Shown: positions 45,833 to 54,138 of the stretch, one piece after another
Layout: every line of letters starts with the position of its first letter
Numbering within the stretch: the first letter of the stretch is position 1
From: Bacteroidota bacterium
Lineage (GTDB): Bacteria; Bacteroidota; Ignavibacteria; Ignavibacteriales; Ignavibacteriaceae
DNA: 64,000 bases
Assembly (NCBI GenBank): GCA_021824565.1
Contig: JAKAKL010000118.1
Location: 1 to 64,000, forward strand
Direction: 5' to 3'
Notes under the pieces: model-generated
What the model was told of the DNA's origin: nothing
The model's database searches: none
What the model saw: the letters and a program-made list of their open reading frames with translations, nothing else
Position numbers and translations under genes: made by a program

Positions 45833-47842
45833 ATGACAATGAAAAAAATTATTTTCTTTTACTTACTTCTCGTTCCTGCTTTTTTAGTTGCACAAAATAA
45901 ATATTTAATTTATTTCAAAGATAAAGCAGTCCCGATGAGTAAAACACTTAATAAAAAAAGCATAGCTTATCAGCAGGCGTTGCAAACATTGTCGGCAAAA
46001 TGCATACGGCGCCGGGAAAAGGTAATGGGAAATAATATTATTATGTACGCAGATATTCCTGTTAAGCCGGACTATATAAATGCTGTTGAAAAACTTGGAA
46101 TAACAATAGAGAACAAACTAAATTGGTTTAACGCTGTTTCCGCATATCTATCAGATTCTCAATTAAAGGAAGTTACCTCTCTGCCGTTTGTAGAGAAAGT
46201 TGATCCGGTTAAGACTTTAAGTTTTTCTAGATCAACATCTTTGGAAAAAATTACTCCAGCAAAGACTGAAAATATCTCCACAGATACATTATACGGACCA
46301 TCATATACAGAAATGAATTTATGCGATATACCTGAAGTACAAGCAAAGGGAATTACCGGCAAAGGCATAACAATAGGTATTCTTGACGATGGGTTTAAAT
46401 GGAGGCAGCATGAATCTCTTGTCAATCAAGATGTAATCGCCGAGTACAATTTTGTTTTTCATGATTCCTCTACCTCGCCGCAGCCTGGCGATATTCAATC
46501 TTCAGGCAATCATGGAACTTATGTCTTTTCTTTAATCGGAGGTTATAAACCCGGTGAGATTATCGGCGTTGCTCATGATGCAAAATTTATTCTTGCAAAA
46601 ACCGAAGACGACCGCAGCGAAAGCCACATTGAAGAAGATAATTACGCAGCTGCTCTTGAATGGATGGAAGGGCTTGGAGTCGATATTACCACAAGTTCTC
46701 TCGGCTACAGTATTTTTGATGACACAACTTATTCCTATACTTATCAAGATATGGATGGTAAAACTACAATCTGTGCGAAAGCGGTAGAACTTGCTTATCA
46801 AAGAGGTGTTGTTACAGTTTCGGCAGCCGGTAATGACGGAGAAAATTCATGGCATTATATTGAAACTCCTGGAGACGGAATTCATATTTTAACTATCGGC
46901 GCTGTTGACTCGACAAATACATTAGCACCATTTAGCTCACGTGGACCGACGTACGACGGAAGAATTAAACCGGACATTGTTGCCATGGGTTCAAATAACT
47001 ATGGAGCGTCAGTCGCCAACGGATTTAGTGCTTATGGAATTGGAAGCGGAACCTCTTTTGCAACGCCTATCGCCGCAGGTGTGGCTGCTTTGCTTCTTTC
47101 GGCTTACCCCGAACTGACCAATGCTCAGGTAAGAGATATTCTTAGAGTAACTGCTGGCAATAATTCTGCTCCTGATAATAATATTGGTTACGGTCTGGTG
47201 TCTGCTGAAAAAGCAGTTGCTTATCCTAACCTTTATTATGATTCTACAAATAATCAATATACTCTAACAAAAATATTTTTCCCCAACAACGGGATTGAAT
47301 CTCAGACGGCAGCGCTCCATTATTCTGTAAATTCGTCGAGCTTCAGCAATATAATTTTAAGCTATGATGGCATTTTAAAATATTCTTATAAACTTCCGCA
47401 AATCCCAATTGGCGAGCTAGTTGAGTTTTATTATTCATACAAGGATACTCTTGGAAATATTTTCAACGAACCCGCTTCAGGCTATTTTGAATTCTATTCG
47501 GGAAACAATATGCTTAATTTAATTGGCGACACTTCAGTTCCGGTGTTCCAAAACGTACTCGGCAATTGTTACCCAAATCCTTTTACTCCTTACGGCTCAC
47601 AATCTCATTTTATTAAAATCCCGTTTAAATCAGGCGCAATTCAGCATGCAAAGCTGATTATAATAAATAGTGTCGGTCAGATTGTTAAGACTTTGTTTGA
47701 TGGACAAGCACAATTAGGCTTAAATACAATTTTATGGGATGGCAGGTTGTCTGATGGAAAGATGGCTGCAAGCGGAGTTTATTTTGATATTTTATTTCTT
47801 GGCTCAAAAAATTACAACAGTAAGTTTGTTTTACTAAAATAA
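45833..47842 (+). CDS. Subtilisin-like serine protease with T9SS sorting domain
   Basis: A 669-residue exported protein (signal peptide about 1-20). The S8 triad is D185 (IGILDDG), H227 (SGNHGTYV) and S408 (GSGTSFATP), with the AAGN oxyanion region near 331-334. Residues 25-135 look like an inhibitor-type propeptide. The C-terminus (about 580-669; NCYPNPF...NTILWDGRLSDGK...GVYFDILF) is a T9SS type A sorting domain, so it is expected to be exported and processed by PorU. All catalytic residues are present, unlike the M6-like protein at 17179. The ATG at 45839 is an equally likely start. Confidence 0.88.
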   Translation: MTMKKIIFFYLLLVPAFLVAQNKYLIYFKDKAVPMSKTLNKKSIAYQQALQTLSAKCIRRREKVMGNNIIMYADIPVKPDYINAVEKLGITIENKLNWFNAVSAYLSDSQLKEVTSLPFVEKVDPVKTLSFSRSTSLEKITPAKTENISTDTLYGPSYTEMNLCDIPEVQAKGITGKGITIGILDDGFKWRQHESLVNQDVIAEYNFVFHDSSTSPQPGDIQSSGNHGTYVFSLIGGYKPGEIIGVAHDAKFILAKTEDDRSESHIEEDNYAAALEWMEGLGVDITTSSLGYSIFDDTTYSYTYQDMDGKTTICAKAVELAYQRGVVTVSAAGNDGENSWHYIETPGDGIHILTIGAVDSTNTLAPFSSRGPTYDGRIKPDIVAMGSNNYGASVANGFSAYGIGSGTSFATPIAAGVAALLLSAYPELTNAQVRDILRVTAGNNSAPDNNIGYGLVSAEKAVAYPNLYYDSTNNQYTLTKIFFPNNGIESQTAALHYSVNSSSFSNIILSYDGILKYSYKLPQIPIGELVEFYYSYKDTLGNIFNEPASGYFEFYSGNNMLNLIGDTSVPVFQNVLGNCYPNPFTPYGSQSHFIKIPFKSGAIQHAKLIIINSVGQIVKTLFDGQAQLGLNTILWDGRLSDGKMAASGVYFDILFLGSKNYNSKFVLLK

Positions 47843-47857
47843 TTTTATGGTATTTAG

Positions 47858-48499
47858 ATGAATAAAATTTTATATCCTTCGCAATTAGAATATTTAAAGA
47901 GCATGCAAGCAGAACCCGACGAGATTATTGTTGAGTTAGAAGAATTTGCCGCGAAAAATAATGTACCAATATTATCTAAAGATTCAGCAAAGTTTTTAGA
48001 GATACTAATTACTCTTATGCAGCCCAAACGTGTTCTTGAGCTTGGAACAGCTATCGCTTATTCATCAATTAGAATTGCAAGATGCCTTGGTAAAAAAGGA
48101 ATTGTTCACACAATAGAAAAAAGTGAAGACAACATTAGAGCGGCTAAAGAAAATATTGCTAAAGCCAGTCTTCAAAATAAAATTATTTTGTTTGAAGGAA
48201 ATGCTTTTGACATTATGCCGAAGCTTGACAAGAAATATGACTTCATTTTTCTTGATGCAGACAAATCGGACTATAAACGTCTTTTTGATTACAGCATGAT
48301 TCTCTTAAAAAAAGACGGAATTATTTTTGTCGACAACTTGCTCTGGAAAGGTTACACGGCATCCTCAAAAGTTCCTTCTGAATACCGCCTCTCTACAAAG
48401 ATAATTCGTGAGTTTAATAAAATTTTTATCTCTCAAAAAAATTTGAAAACTACTATCCTGCCGGTTGGAGATGGCATCGGCTTAGGTATTAAACTTTAA
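47858..48499 (+). CDS. Class I SAM O-methyltransferase (family 3, caffeoyl-CoA-type)
   Basis: A 213-residue methyltransferase. The SAM site is VLELGTAIAYSSIRIA (glycine loop) with the acidic HTIEKSEDN; FIFLDADKSDYK carries metal-binding Asp residues and GIIFVDNLLWKG follows, as in bacterial O-methyltransferases of the caffeoyl-CoA type. The acceptor is unknown. It starts 15 bp after the subtilase and is followed after 9 bp by a small helical protein. Confidence 0.86.
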   Translation: MNKILYPSQLEYLKSMQAEPDEIIVELEEFAAKNNVPILSKDSAKFLEILITLMQPKRVLELGTAIAYSSIRIARCLGKKGIVHTIEKSEDNIRAAKENIAKASLQNKIILFEGNAFDIMPKLDKKYDFIFLDADKSDYKRLFDYSMILLKKDGIIFVDNLLWKGYTASSKVPSEYRLSTKIIREFNKIFISQKNLKTTILPVGDGIGLGIKL

Positions 48500-48508
48500 A
48501 AATTTGTT

Positions 48509-48937
48509 ATGAAAATGAAATCCGATACTCCGGAAGATTTTATAAACGATATAGAAATATTTTCTAAGAAAAAACTAAAACGTAAAATTGAAGTTCTGCG
48601 TATTTATGAAAGTGCGGTTCAAACTCACCAAGAAAATATATTTGAGGAATTAGCTTTTACGGCAAAATACGTGCAAGGCTTGCTGCGCATAGTTAAAAAC
48701 CATTCAGGTGATGCCGAGATAACGAATATAGAGAAAATAAGAAAAGATTTTTCAGACAATATGGAATTAGCAGTAAAGCAGATAAAAGAAATAACTCAAA
48801 ATGCTGACGATTCTTTTAAAATATATCTTGAAGAAAATTTCTTCCTGTTGAATCAAGAAGGTTTTATAAATTTGACTGAGCTGCTTTCCGATCTCGAATA
48901 TGTAAAATTATTTCTCAATGATCAAAAAAGAAGCTGA
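48509..48937 (+). CDS. Small helical protein of unknown function
   Basis: A 142-residue charged protein predicted to be almost all alpha-helical, with no signal peptide, membrane segment or cysteines. I do not recognise a family. It follows the O-methyltransferase by 9 bp, so the two are likely co-expressed. Its TGA stop abuts the TGA of the converging marR gene with no gap (shared palindrome TGATCA), so neither gene has room for a separate terminator. Confidence 0.6.
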   Translation: MKMKSDTPEDFINDIEIFSKKKLKRKIEVLRIYESAVQTHQENIFEELAFTAKYVQGLLRIVKNHSGDAEITNIEKIRKDFSDNMELAVKQIKEITQNADDSFKIYLEENFFLLNQEGFINLTELLSDLEYVKLFLNDQKRS

Positions 48938-49390
48938 TCATTTATTCAGAATCCACTGATTAAGCGCGCTAAGCATGCTCGTCATTGCGCTAATCAAAGT
49001 ATCGTGCTGAGATTCATCAATATGAGCCAGGATTTCTTTATGTACGTCAACGTAAGATTTATTTAATTTGCTAACGAGCTCTTCGCCTTTGGGAGAGAGA
49101 AACAATTTCATGTTCCTTCTATCGCTTACATCTATATCGCGAATAACATAATTTTTTTCAACAAGCCCGTCGATTATTCTTGTAAGACGGCTTGGGCTTA
49201 AGCTCATCTTTTCGGCTAAAAATTTGTTATTCAATCTTTCATTTGTGCCGAAAAGCCTTAAACATCTGAATTCCCCCTGAGTAAGATCGTAATTTCCAGC
49301 TAATCTATATTCTTTTTCCTGACAGCTTCCAAGCAGGCTGAAAGTTAAGTCTGCTAATTTGTTCGCGGTGGTTGCGGAGTTATTTTTCAT
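48938..49390 (-). CDS. MarR-family transcriptional regulator
   Basis: A 150-residue winged-helix regulator. YDLTQGEFRCLRLF, NKFLAEKMSLSPSRLTRIIDGLVEKNYVIRDIDVSDRRNMKLFLSPKG is the standard MarR core (about 35-105) with the DxRD wing. The N-terminus has one Cys (SCQEKEYRL), which could be redox-active but this is only a possibility. Targets are unknown; the divergent gene is not adjacent. Confidence 0.86.
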   Translation of the reverse strand: MKNNSATTANKLADLTFSLLGSCQEKEYRLAGNYDLTQGEFRCLRLFGTNERLNNKFLAEKMSLSPSRLTRIIDGLVEKNYVIRDIDVSDRRNMKLFLSPKGEELVSKLNKSYVDVHKEILAHIDESQHDTLISAMTSMLSALNQWILNK

Positions 49391-49461
49391 GTTCCTTCCA
49401 TTTAAGAAAATTCACCGACTCAAATTTCGTCAAAGTTTGGAATTAAATCAAGATGATTTTT

Positions 49462-50085
49462 TTATAGTAAGTAGTCTTCGTCTGCAACGTCAAGCAAACT
49501 CTCTCCTTTTAATCGCTCACTAATTTCCGAAAGCAACCCTGCTACAAAAAACGTTTCGCAGTAGAAATTAAATTTTACTTCACTATCAAAAACAGTTTTG
49601 TCAACTTTTACATTATACGAAGCCAATATTTTGTGAACTTGACTTGCCATCTGGTAAGTGGTTGAGAAAGAAATTTTTTTGTAAGGCTTTTTAACTACAA
49701 TTCGTGCGGCTTCAACAGCCTTCTGCGCCGTATAATAATAAGCTTTACCTAAAGGACCAACGCCAAGTTTAGTGCCGCCAAAATATCTAACCACTACTAT
49801 TAAAATATTGTGTAATTCAAAATGCGTTATTGCGTTTAGAATTCTAATCCCGGCAGATCCCGCAGGCTCGCCATCATCACTATATTTGAATTTTTGATCC
49901 GACAATCTTACGGCATAACAATGATGGGTTGCGTCAAAATATTTTTTCTTTAGCTTTGCAAGATGTTCGTTTGCTTCTTCGATAGAACCTACTGGAATTG
50001 CAAAACCACGGAAAACAGAACTTTTCTCTTTATATATTATTTCTGATTCTGATGAAATTGTTTTTATTTTAGTGATCTCGTTCAT
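49462..50085 (-). CDS. yigZ: YigZ/IMPACT-family protein
   Basis: A 207-residue UPF0029 protein. The N-terminal IMPACT domain includes KKYFDATHHCYAVRL, DDGEPAGSAGIRIL and VVVRYFGGTKLGVGPL, the family hallmarks; the C-terminal part is the smaller YigZ/DUF1949 domain. Family members bind translation-related partners; the bacterial role is poorly defined. It is divergent from uvrA with a 97-bp shared upstream region. Confidence 0.9.
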   Translation of the reverse strand: MNEITKIKTISSESEIIYKEKSSVFRGFAIPVGSIEEANEHLAKLKKKYFDATHHCYAVRLSDQKFKYSDDGEPAGSAGIRILNAITHFELHNILIVVVRYFGGTKLGVGPLGKAYYYTAQKAVEAARIVVKKPYKKISFSTTYQMASQVHKILASYNVKVDKTVFDSEVKFNFYCETFFVAGLLSEISERLKGESLLDVADEDYLL

Positions 50086-50182
50086 GTTGACACGAATGAT
50101 TGACAGATGCAGTTGTATTTAAATTGATTTTCAAACATTGTATCAGTAAAATAACAATTTAAATTTTTAATTTTAAAGCGAA

Positions 50183-53008
50183 TTGGAAAAAGAAACAATA
50201 ATAATAAAAGGCGCCAGAGAGCATAACCTAAAGAATATCGACATTGAAATTCCGCGGGATTCTTTTACGGTAATTACCGGGCTGTCAGGCTCTGGTAAAT
50301 CGTCTCTTGCATTCGATACAATTTATGCTGAAGGACAGCGCAGGTATATCGAATCGCTGTCGGCTTATGCAAGACAATTTCTCGATATGCTTGAAAAACC
50401 TGAAGTTGATTTGATCGAAGGATTAAGCCCGGCAATTTCAATCGAGCAAAAATCCACTTCCGGAAATCCAAGGTCCACCGTAGGCACTGTTACAGAAATT
50501 TACGATTATTTAAGACTGCTTTATGCAAGGCTTGGAACTCCATACTGTTATAATTGCGGTAAGCCAGTAACAAAACAATCTTCATCACAAATAATAGACT
50601 CAATTTTAACTTCTCTTAAAGGAAAGAAAATTTCGATACTCGCTCCCGTAATTCGCGGAAGAAAAGGACACTACCGCGAACTCTTCGAAGATTTTTTATC
50701 CGATGGATTTCTACGAGTGAGAGTTGACGGTGAAGTGTTCGAAATATCGAAAGGCTTCCACGTTGATCGGTATAAGATTCATAACATAGAAATTCTAATT
50801 GACAAGCTGACTGTAAATGAAAATTCCAGGCTGCGTCTGACCGAATCAATTGAAGTTGGTCTTAATTATGGCAACGGCATGGTGATAATCAACGACTCTT
50901 CCGGCGACCATGTTTACAGCAGGCATCTGGCTTGTCTCGACTGCGGCATAAGTATTCGCGAGCTTGCGCCAAATTCTTTTTCGTTTAATTCTCCTTACGG
51001 CTCTTGCCCTGATTGCGAAGGGCTTGGCGAAAAAAAAGAATTGGATATAAACTTAATTATCCCGGACTGGGATAAAACTATTAATGAAGAAGGTCTCTCT
51101 GCGCTTGGTAAGCCGCGCCAAATATGGTTCTTCAACCAGCTTGAAGTTGTAGCAGAGAAATTTGGCTTCACATTCGACACAAAATTAAAAGACCTTAATG
51201 AAGAACAGAAAAATATTTTGTTGTACGGAAGCACTGAGAAAATTTCTTTCTCATATTCTTACGGCAACAGTAAACCCGTAACTTATTTTCACCGATTCTC
51301 CGGCTTAATAAATTATCTGAAAAATTATTATTCAACCACAACTTCAAATAATATCCGCGAATGGGTTGAATCGTATATGAACACTGTACCTTGTCAGACT
51401 TGCGGAGGAGGCAGATTAAAAAAAGAATCTTTGTCCGTTAAATTCCAGGGGATGAATATCAGCGAAGTAACCTCTCTTTCAATAAAAAAGACGGAGGAAT
51501 TTTTCAACAATCTAAAAATTAACGGACGCGAATCAATTGTTGCTAGACCGATTTTAAAAGAAATTACAGAACGGCTTCACTTCCTGCTGAACGTTGGACT
51601 TGATTACTTAACTTTAAATAGGTCAGCACGAACTTTATCCGGCGGAGAATCCCAGCGAATAAGACTTGCAACTCAAATTGGTTCCCAGCTTGCCGGCGTT
51701 TTGTATGTGCTTGACGAGCCAAGCATCGGACTTCACCAAAGCGACAATATAAAACTTATAAACTCACTTAAGAATTTGCGCGACATCGGAAATACTGTAA
51801 TTGTTGTTGAGCATGATAGAGAGACAATCGAAAGCTCAGATTACATGATTGATCTTGGTCCGGGAGCAGGAGAGCACGGTGGCGAAGTTTGCCTTGCCGG
51901 AAATACAAAATCGCTTGTTGATTCACAGAATGGGATTAATTCTTTAACGCTTTCGTATCTTACAAACAAAAAGGAAATTAAAATTCCTTCGGAGAGAAGG
52001 AAAGGAAACGGAAATGCCATCGAACTAAAAGGCGCTTCGGGAAACAATTTAAAAAATATTAATCTCAAAATTCCTCTCGGCACATTAACTTTAATTACCG
52101 GTGTAAGCGGTTCCGGCAAATCGTCATTAGTCAATGAAACGCTCGTTAAGATTTTAATGAACAAAATTTATAATTCCAAAATGGTTCCGCTTTCTTACGA
52201 CTCAATAACCGGCTTAGAAAATATAGATAAGATTATTGAAATAGATCAGTCGCCGATCGGCAGAACGCCTCGTTCAAACCCGGCAACGTACACCGGTTTG
52301 TTTACATTTATAAGAGATTTATTTTCACAGCTTCCCGAGTCGAAAATGCGCGGCTACAGCACCGGCAGATTCAGCTTCAACGTTGAAGGCGGAAGATGCG
52401 AAGAATGCGGCGGCGACGGACTAAAAAAAATCGAAATGAATTTCCTTCCCGACGTTTACGTTGAATGCGAATCATGCCGCGGCAGAAGATACAACCGGGA
52501 AACTCTTGAAGTTTTGTACAAGACTAAATCTATTGCCGATGTGCTCGAAATGCGGGTTAGCGAAGCTTTAGAATTTTTCGAAGATTTGCCCACGATAAAA
52601 AGGAAAGTAAAAGCAATAAACGACGTTGGGCTTGGTTATATAAAATTAGGTCAGCAAGCTACAACATTATCCGGCGGTGAAGCGCAGCGAGTTAAGCTTG
52701 CAACTGAACTAAGCAAAGTAAGCACCGGAAAAACTCTTTACATTTTAGATGAACCGACTACCGGGCTTCACTTTGAAGACGTAAATATTTTGTTAAATGT
52801 TTTGAACAAGCTAGTGGACAAAGGGAACACTGTCGTGGTAGTTGAGCATAATCTTGATGTAATTAAAACTGCGGACTGGATAATAGATTTAGGTCCTGGC
52901 GGAGGTGAAGACGGCGGCAAAATAATTGCCGAAGGTACACCAGAACAAATTGCTAAAAATAAAAAAAGTTTGACGGGAGAATTCTTGTTGAAGGAGCTTC
53001 GCAGCTAA
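50183..53008 (+). CDS. uvrA: Excinuclease ABC subunit A
   Basis: A 941-residue nucleotide-excision-repair ATPase. The two Walker A motifs are [15 protein letters not shown] and [15 protein letters not shown]; signatures are [12 protein letters not shown] and [12 protein letters not shown]. Zinc motifs CLDCG...CPDCEG and CEECGGDG...CESCRG are intact. The start is TTG at 50183, which gives the normal N-terminus ([19 protein letters not shown]). A 23-bp inverted repeat begins in the last codons of the gene (see 52996). Confidence 0.96.
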   Translation: MEKETIIIKGAREHNLKNIDIEIPRDSFTVITGLSGSGKSSLAFDTIYAEGQRRYIESLSAYARQFLDMLEKPEVDLIEGLSPAISIEQKSTSGNPRSTVGTVTEIYDYLRLLYARLGTPYCYNCGKPVTKQSSSQIIDSILTSLKGKKISILAPVIRGRKGHYRELFEDFLSDGFLRVRVDGEVFEISKGFHVDRYKIHNIEILIDKLTVNENSRLRLTESIEVGLNYGNGMVIINDSSGDHVYSRHLACLDCGISIRELAPNSFSFNSPYGSCPDCEGLGEKKELDINLIIPDWDKTINEEGLSALGKPRQIWFFNQLEVVAEKFGFTFDTKLKDLNEEQKNILLYGSTEKISFSYSYGNSKPVTYFHRFSGLINYLKNYYSTTTSNNIREWVESYMNTVPCQTCGGGRLKKESLSVKFQGMNISEVTSLSIKKTEEFFNNLKINGRESIVARPILKEITERLHFLLNVGLDYLTLNRSARTLSGGESQRIRLATQIGSQLAGVLYVLDEPSIGLHQSDNIKLINSLKNLRDIGNTVIVVEHDRETIESSDYMIDLGPGAGEHGGEVCLAGNTKSLVDSQNGINSLTLSYLTNKKEIKIPSERRKGNGNAIELKGASGNNLKNINLKIPLGTLTLITGVSGSGKSSLVNETLVKILMNKIYNSKMVPLSYDSITGLENIDKIIEIDQSPIGRTPRSNPATYTGLFTFIRDLFSQLPESKMRGYSTGRFSFNVEGGRCEECGGDGLKKIEMNFLPDVYVECESCRGRRYNRETLEVLYKTKSIADVLEMRVSEALEFFEDLPTIKRKVKAINDVGLGYIKLGQQATTLSGGEAQRVKLATELSKVSTGKTLYILDEPTTGLHFEDVNILLNVLNKLVDKGNTVVVVEHNLDVIKTADWIIDLGPGGGEDGGKIIAEGTPEQIAKNKKSLTGEFLLKELRS

Positions 53009-53066
53009 CTGAAATTTTTCTTCTGCTTAATTACGTCAGGAATAAAATTTCAGTTAACTGCGAAGC
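52996..53066. terminator. Long inverted repeat between uvrA and the FKBP gene (possible bidirectional terminator)
   Basis: Arms at 52996-53018 and 53044-53066 match over 23 positions with one mismatch, separated by 25 nt. The left arm includes the end of uvrA and its stop codon. It sits exactly between two converging genes, which suits a shared terminator, although the stem is unusually long and lacks a clear T run on either side. Confidence 0.5.
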
Positions 53067-53072
53067 AAATAA

Positions 53073-53861
53073 TTATTTTGTTTCTTTTAATTTCTGAATC
53101 ATTAAGCCAGCGTAAGAGTTCTGCGGATTCAGCTTATAAGCCATCTCAAAATTCTGAAGAGCTAATTGCTTATCGCCGTTTAAGAAATATGATTCAGCCA
53201 GACTGTTATAAGCATTAGAAGAATTTGAGTAAGTGCTCGCATTCATTTTAAATATTTCTATCGCCTGTTTTATCATCTTAGCCGAAAGCATTCTTAGACC
53301 GAGATTGTTCAGCTCACCTTCGTTAAAATTAAAATCATCTTTTTTATTCTGATATAAATAATGATATTGATTTATTGCAGAGTCAATACCTTTATCAAAG
53401 ATTGTCGCAAGAATTGTATCCGCAATCGACGGCTTCGGAGTCGATACTTTTAAAAGTTCAACGTCAAAAATGAGAGTCGCATTCGGCGGAATAACATTGC
53501 CTGCGCCGCGCTCGCCGTATCCAAGATCGGGCGGGATAATAAGTCTGAACTTATCACCAACCTGCATTAAAGCCACGCCTTCATCCCATCCTCTAATAAC
53601 TTTTCCCTCGCCTAAAGTAAAATCAAACGGCACACCTCTTTTTATTGACGAATCAAAAATATTACCGTCTGTTAAATAACCGGTATAATTAACTTCTACT
53701 TCTTTACCGGCTTGAGCTTTCTCTCCGTTCCCTTTTGTTAAAATAATATATTTAAGTCCTGAAGCGGTGGTCATCGTATCTTTTACCGCTGTTGAATCCT
53801 GCGCAAGTGTGAACGATGAAACAAAAAGAACAGATAAAATAAATCCTAAGAGCGTCTTCAA
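53073..53861 (-). CDS. Exported FKBP-type peptidyl-prolyl isomerase with TPR tail
   Basis: About 262 residues: signal peptide (KTLLGFILSVLFVSSFTLAQ), an FKBP domain (VNYTGYLTDGNIFDSS, VIRGWDEGVALMQVGDKFRLIIPPDLGYG, IPPNATLIFDVELLK) and about three TPR-like helical repeats at the C-terminus. It should assist folding of exported proteins in the periplasm. The frame is open to 53936, but a TTG at 53861 has GAAAGG about 7 nt upstream and yields a clean signal peptide, whereas the longer form adds 25 residues before it. Confidence 0.84.
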   Translation of the reverse strand: MKTLLGFILSVLFVSSFTLAQDSTAVKDTMTTASGLKYIILTKGNGEKAQAGKEVEVNYTGYLTDGNIFDSSIKRGVPFDFTLGEGKVIRGWDEGVALMQVGDKFRLIIPPDLGYGERGAGNVIPPNATLIFDVELLKVSTPKPSIADTILATIFDKGIDSAINQYHYLYQNKKDDFNFNEGELNNLGLRMLSAKMIKQAIEIFKMNASTYSNSSNAYNSLAESYFLNGDKQLALQNFEMAYKLNPQNSYAGLMIQKLKETK

Positions 53862-54067
53862 ACCAATACCTTTCAAATAATTTCGTGTTAAAAAATTGAC
53901 GGCACAAAGATAAATAAATAATCTCAATACTTTCAAAGTAAAATATAAATAAGAGAAGAAAGAACTTTATAGTTTTAATTAAAACATTTTTTAATATGTG
54001 GCGTCTAAATGAGGGTTTACGAATTAAATTTAGAGTAAAATTTTTTTCTAAAAAAAGGAGCTGAGTA

Positions 54068-54133
54068 GTGAATAATTCAAGTAAATTAGATAAGTTAGTC
54101 CCGTCTTTAATAAATTATTTCTTAATTAGGTAA
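54068..54133 (+). CDS. Short upstream reading frame (leader or truncated duplicate)
   Basis: A GTG-started 21-residue frame (MNNSSKLDKLVPSLINYFLIR) with AAAGGAG about 7 nt upstream, ending 5 bp before the DUF2723 gene ATG. The ribosome site is stronger than that of the large gene itself, which has none visible. It could be a leader peptide that couples translation to the next gene, or the cut-off 5' end of a related gene: the LDKLVPSLI stretch resembles DUF2723 protein starts. Confidence 0.4.
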   Translation: MNNSSKLDKLVPSLINYFLIR

Positions 54134-54138
54134 AATTT

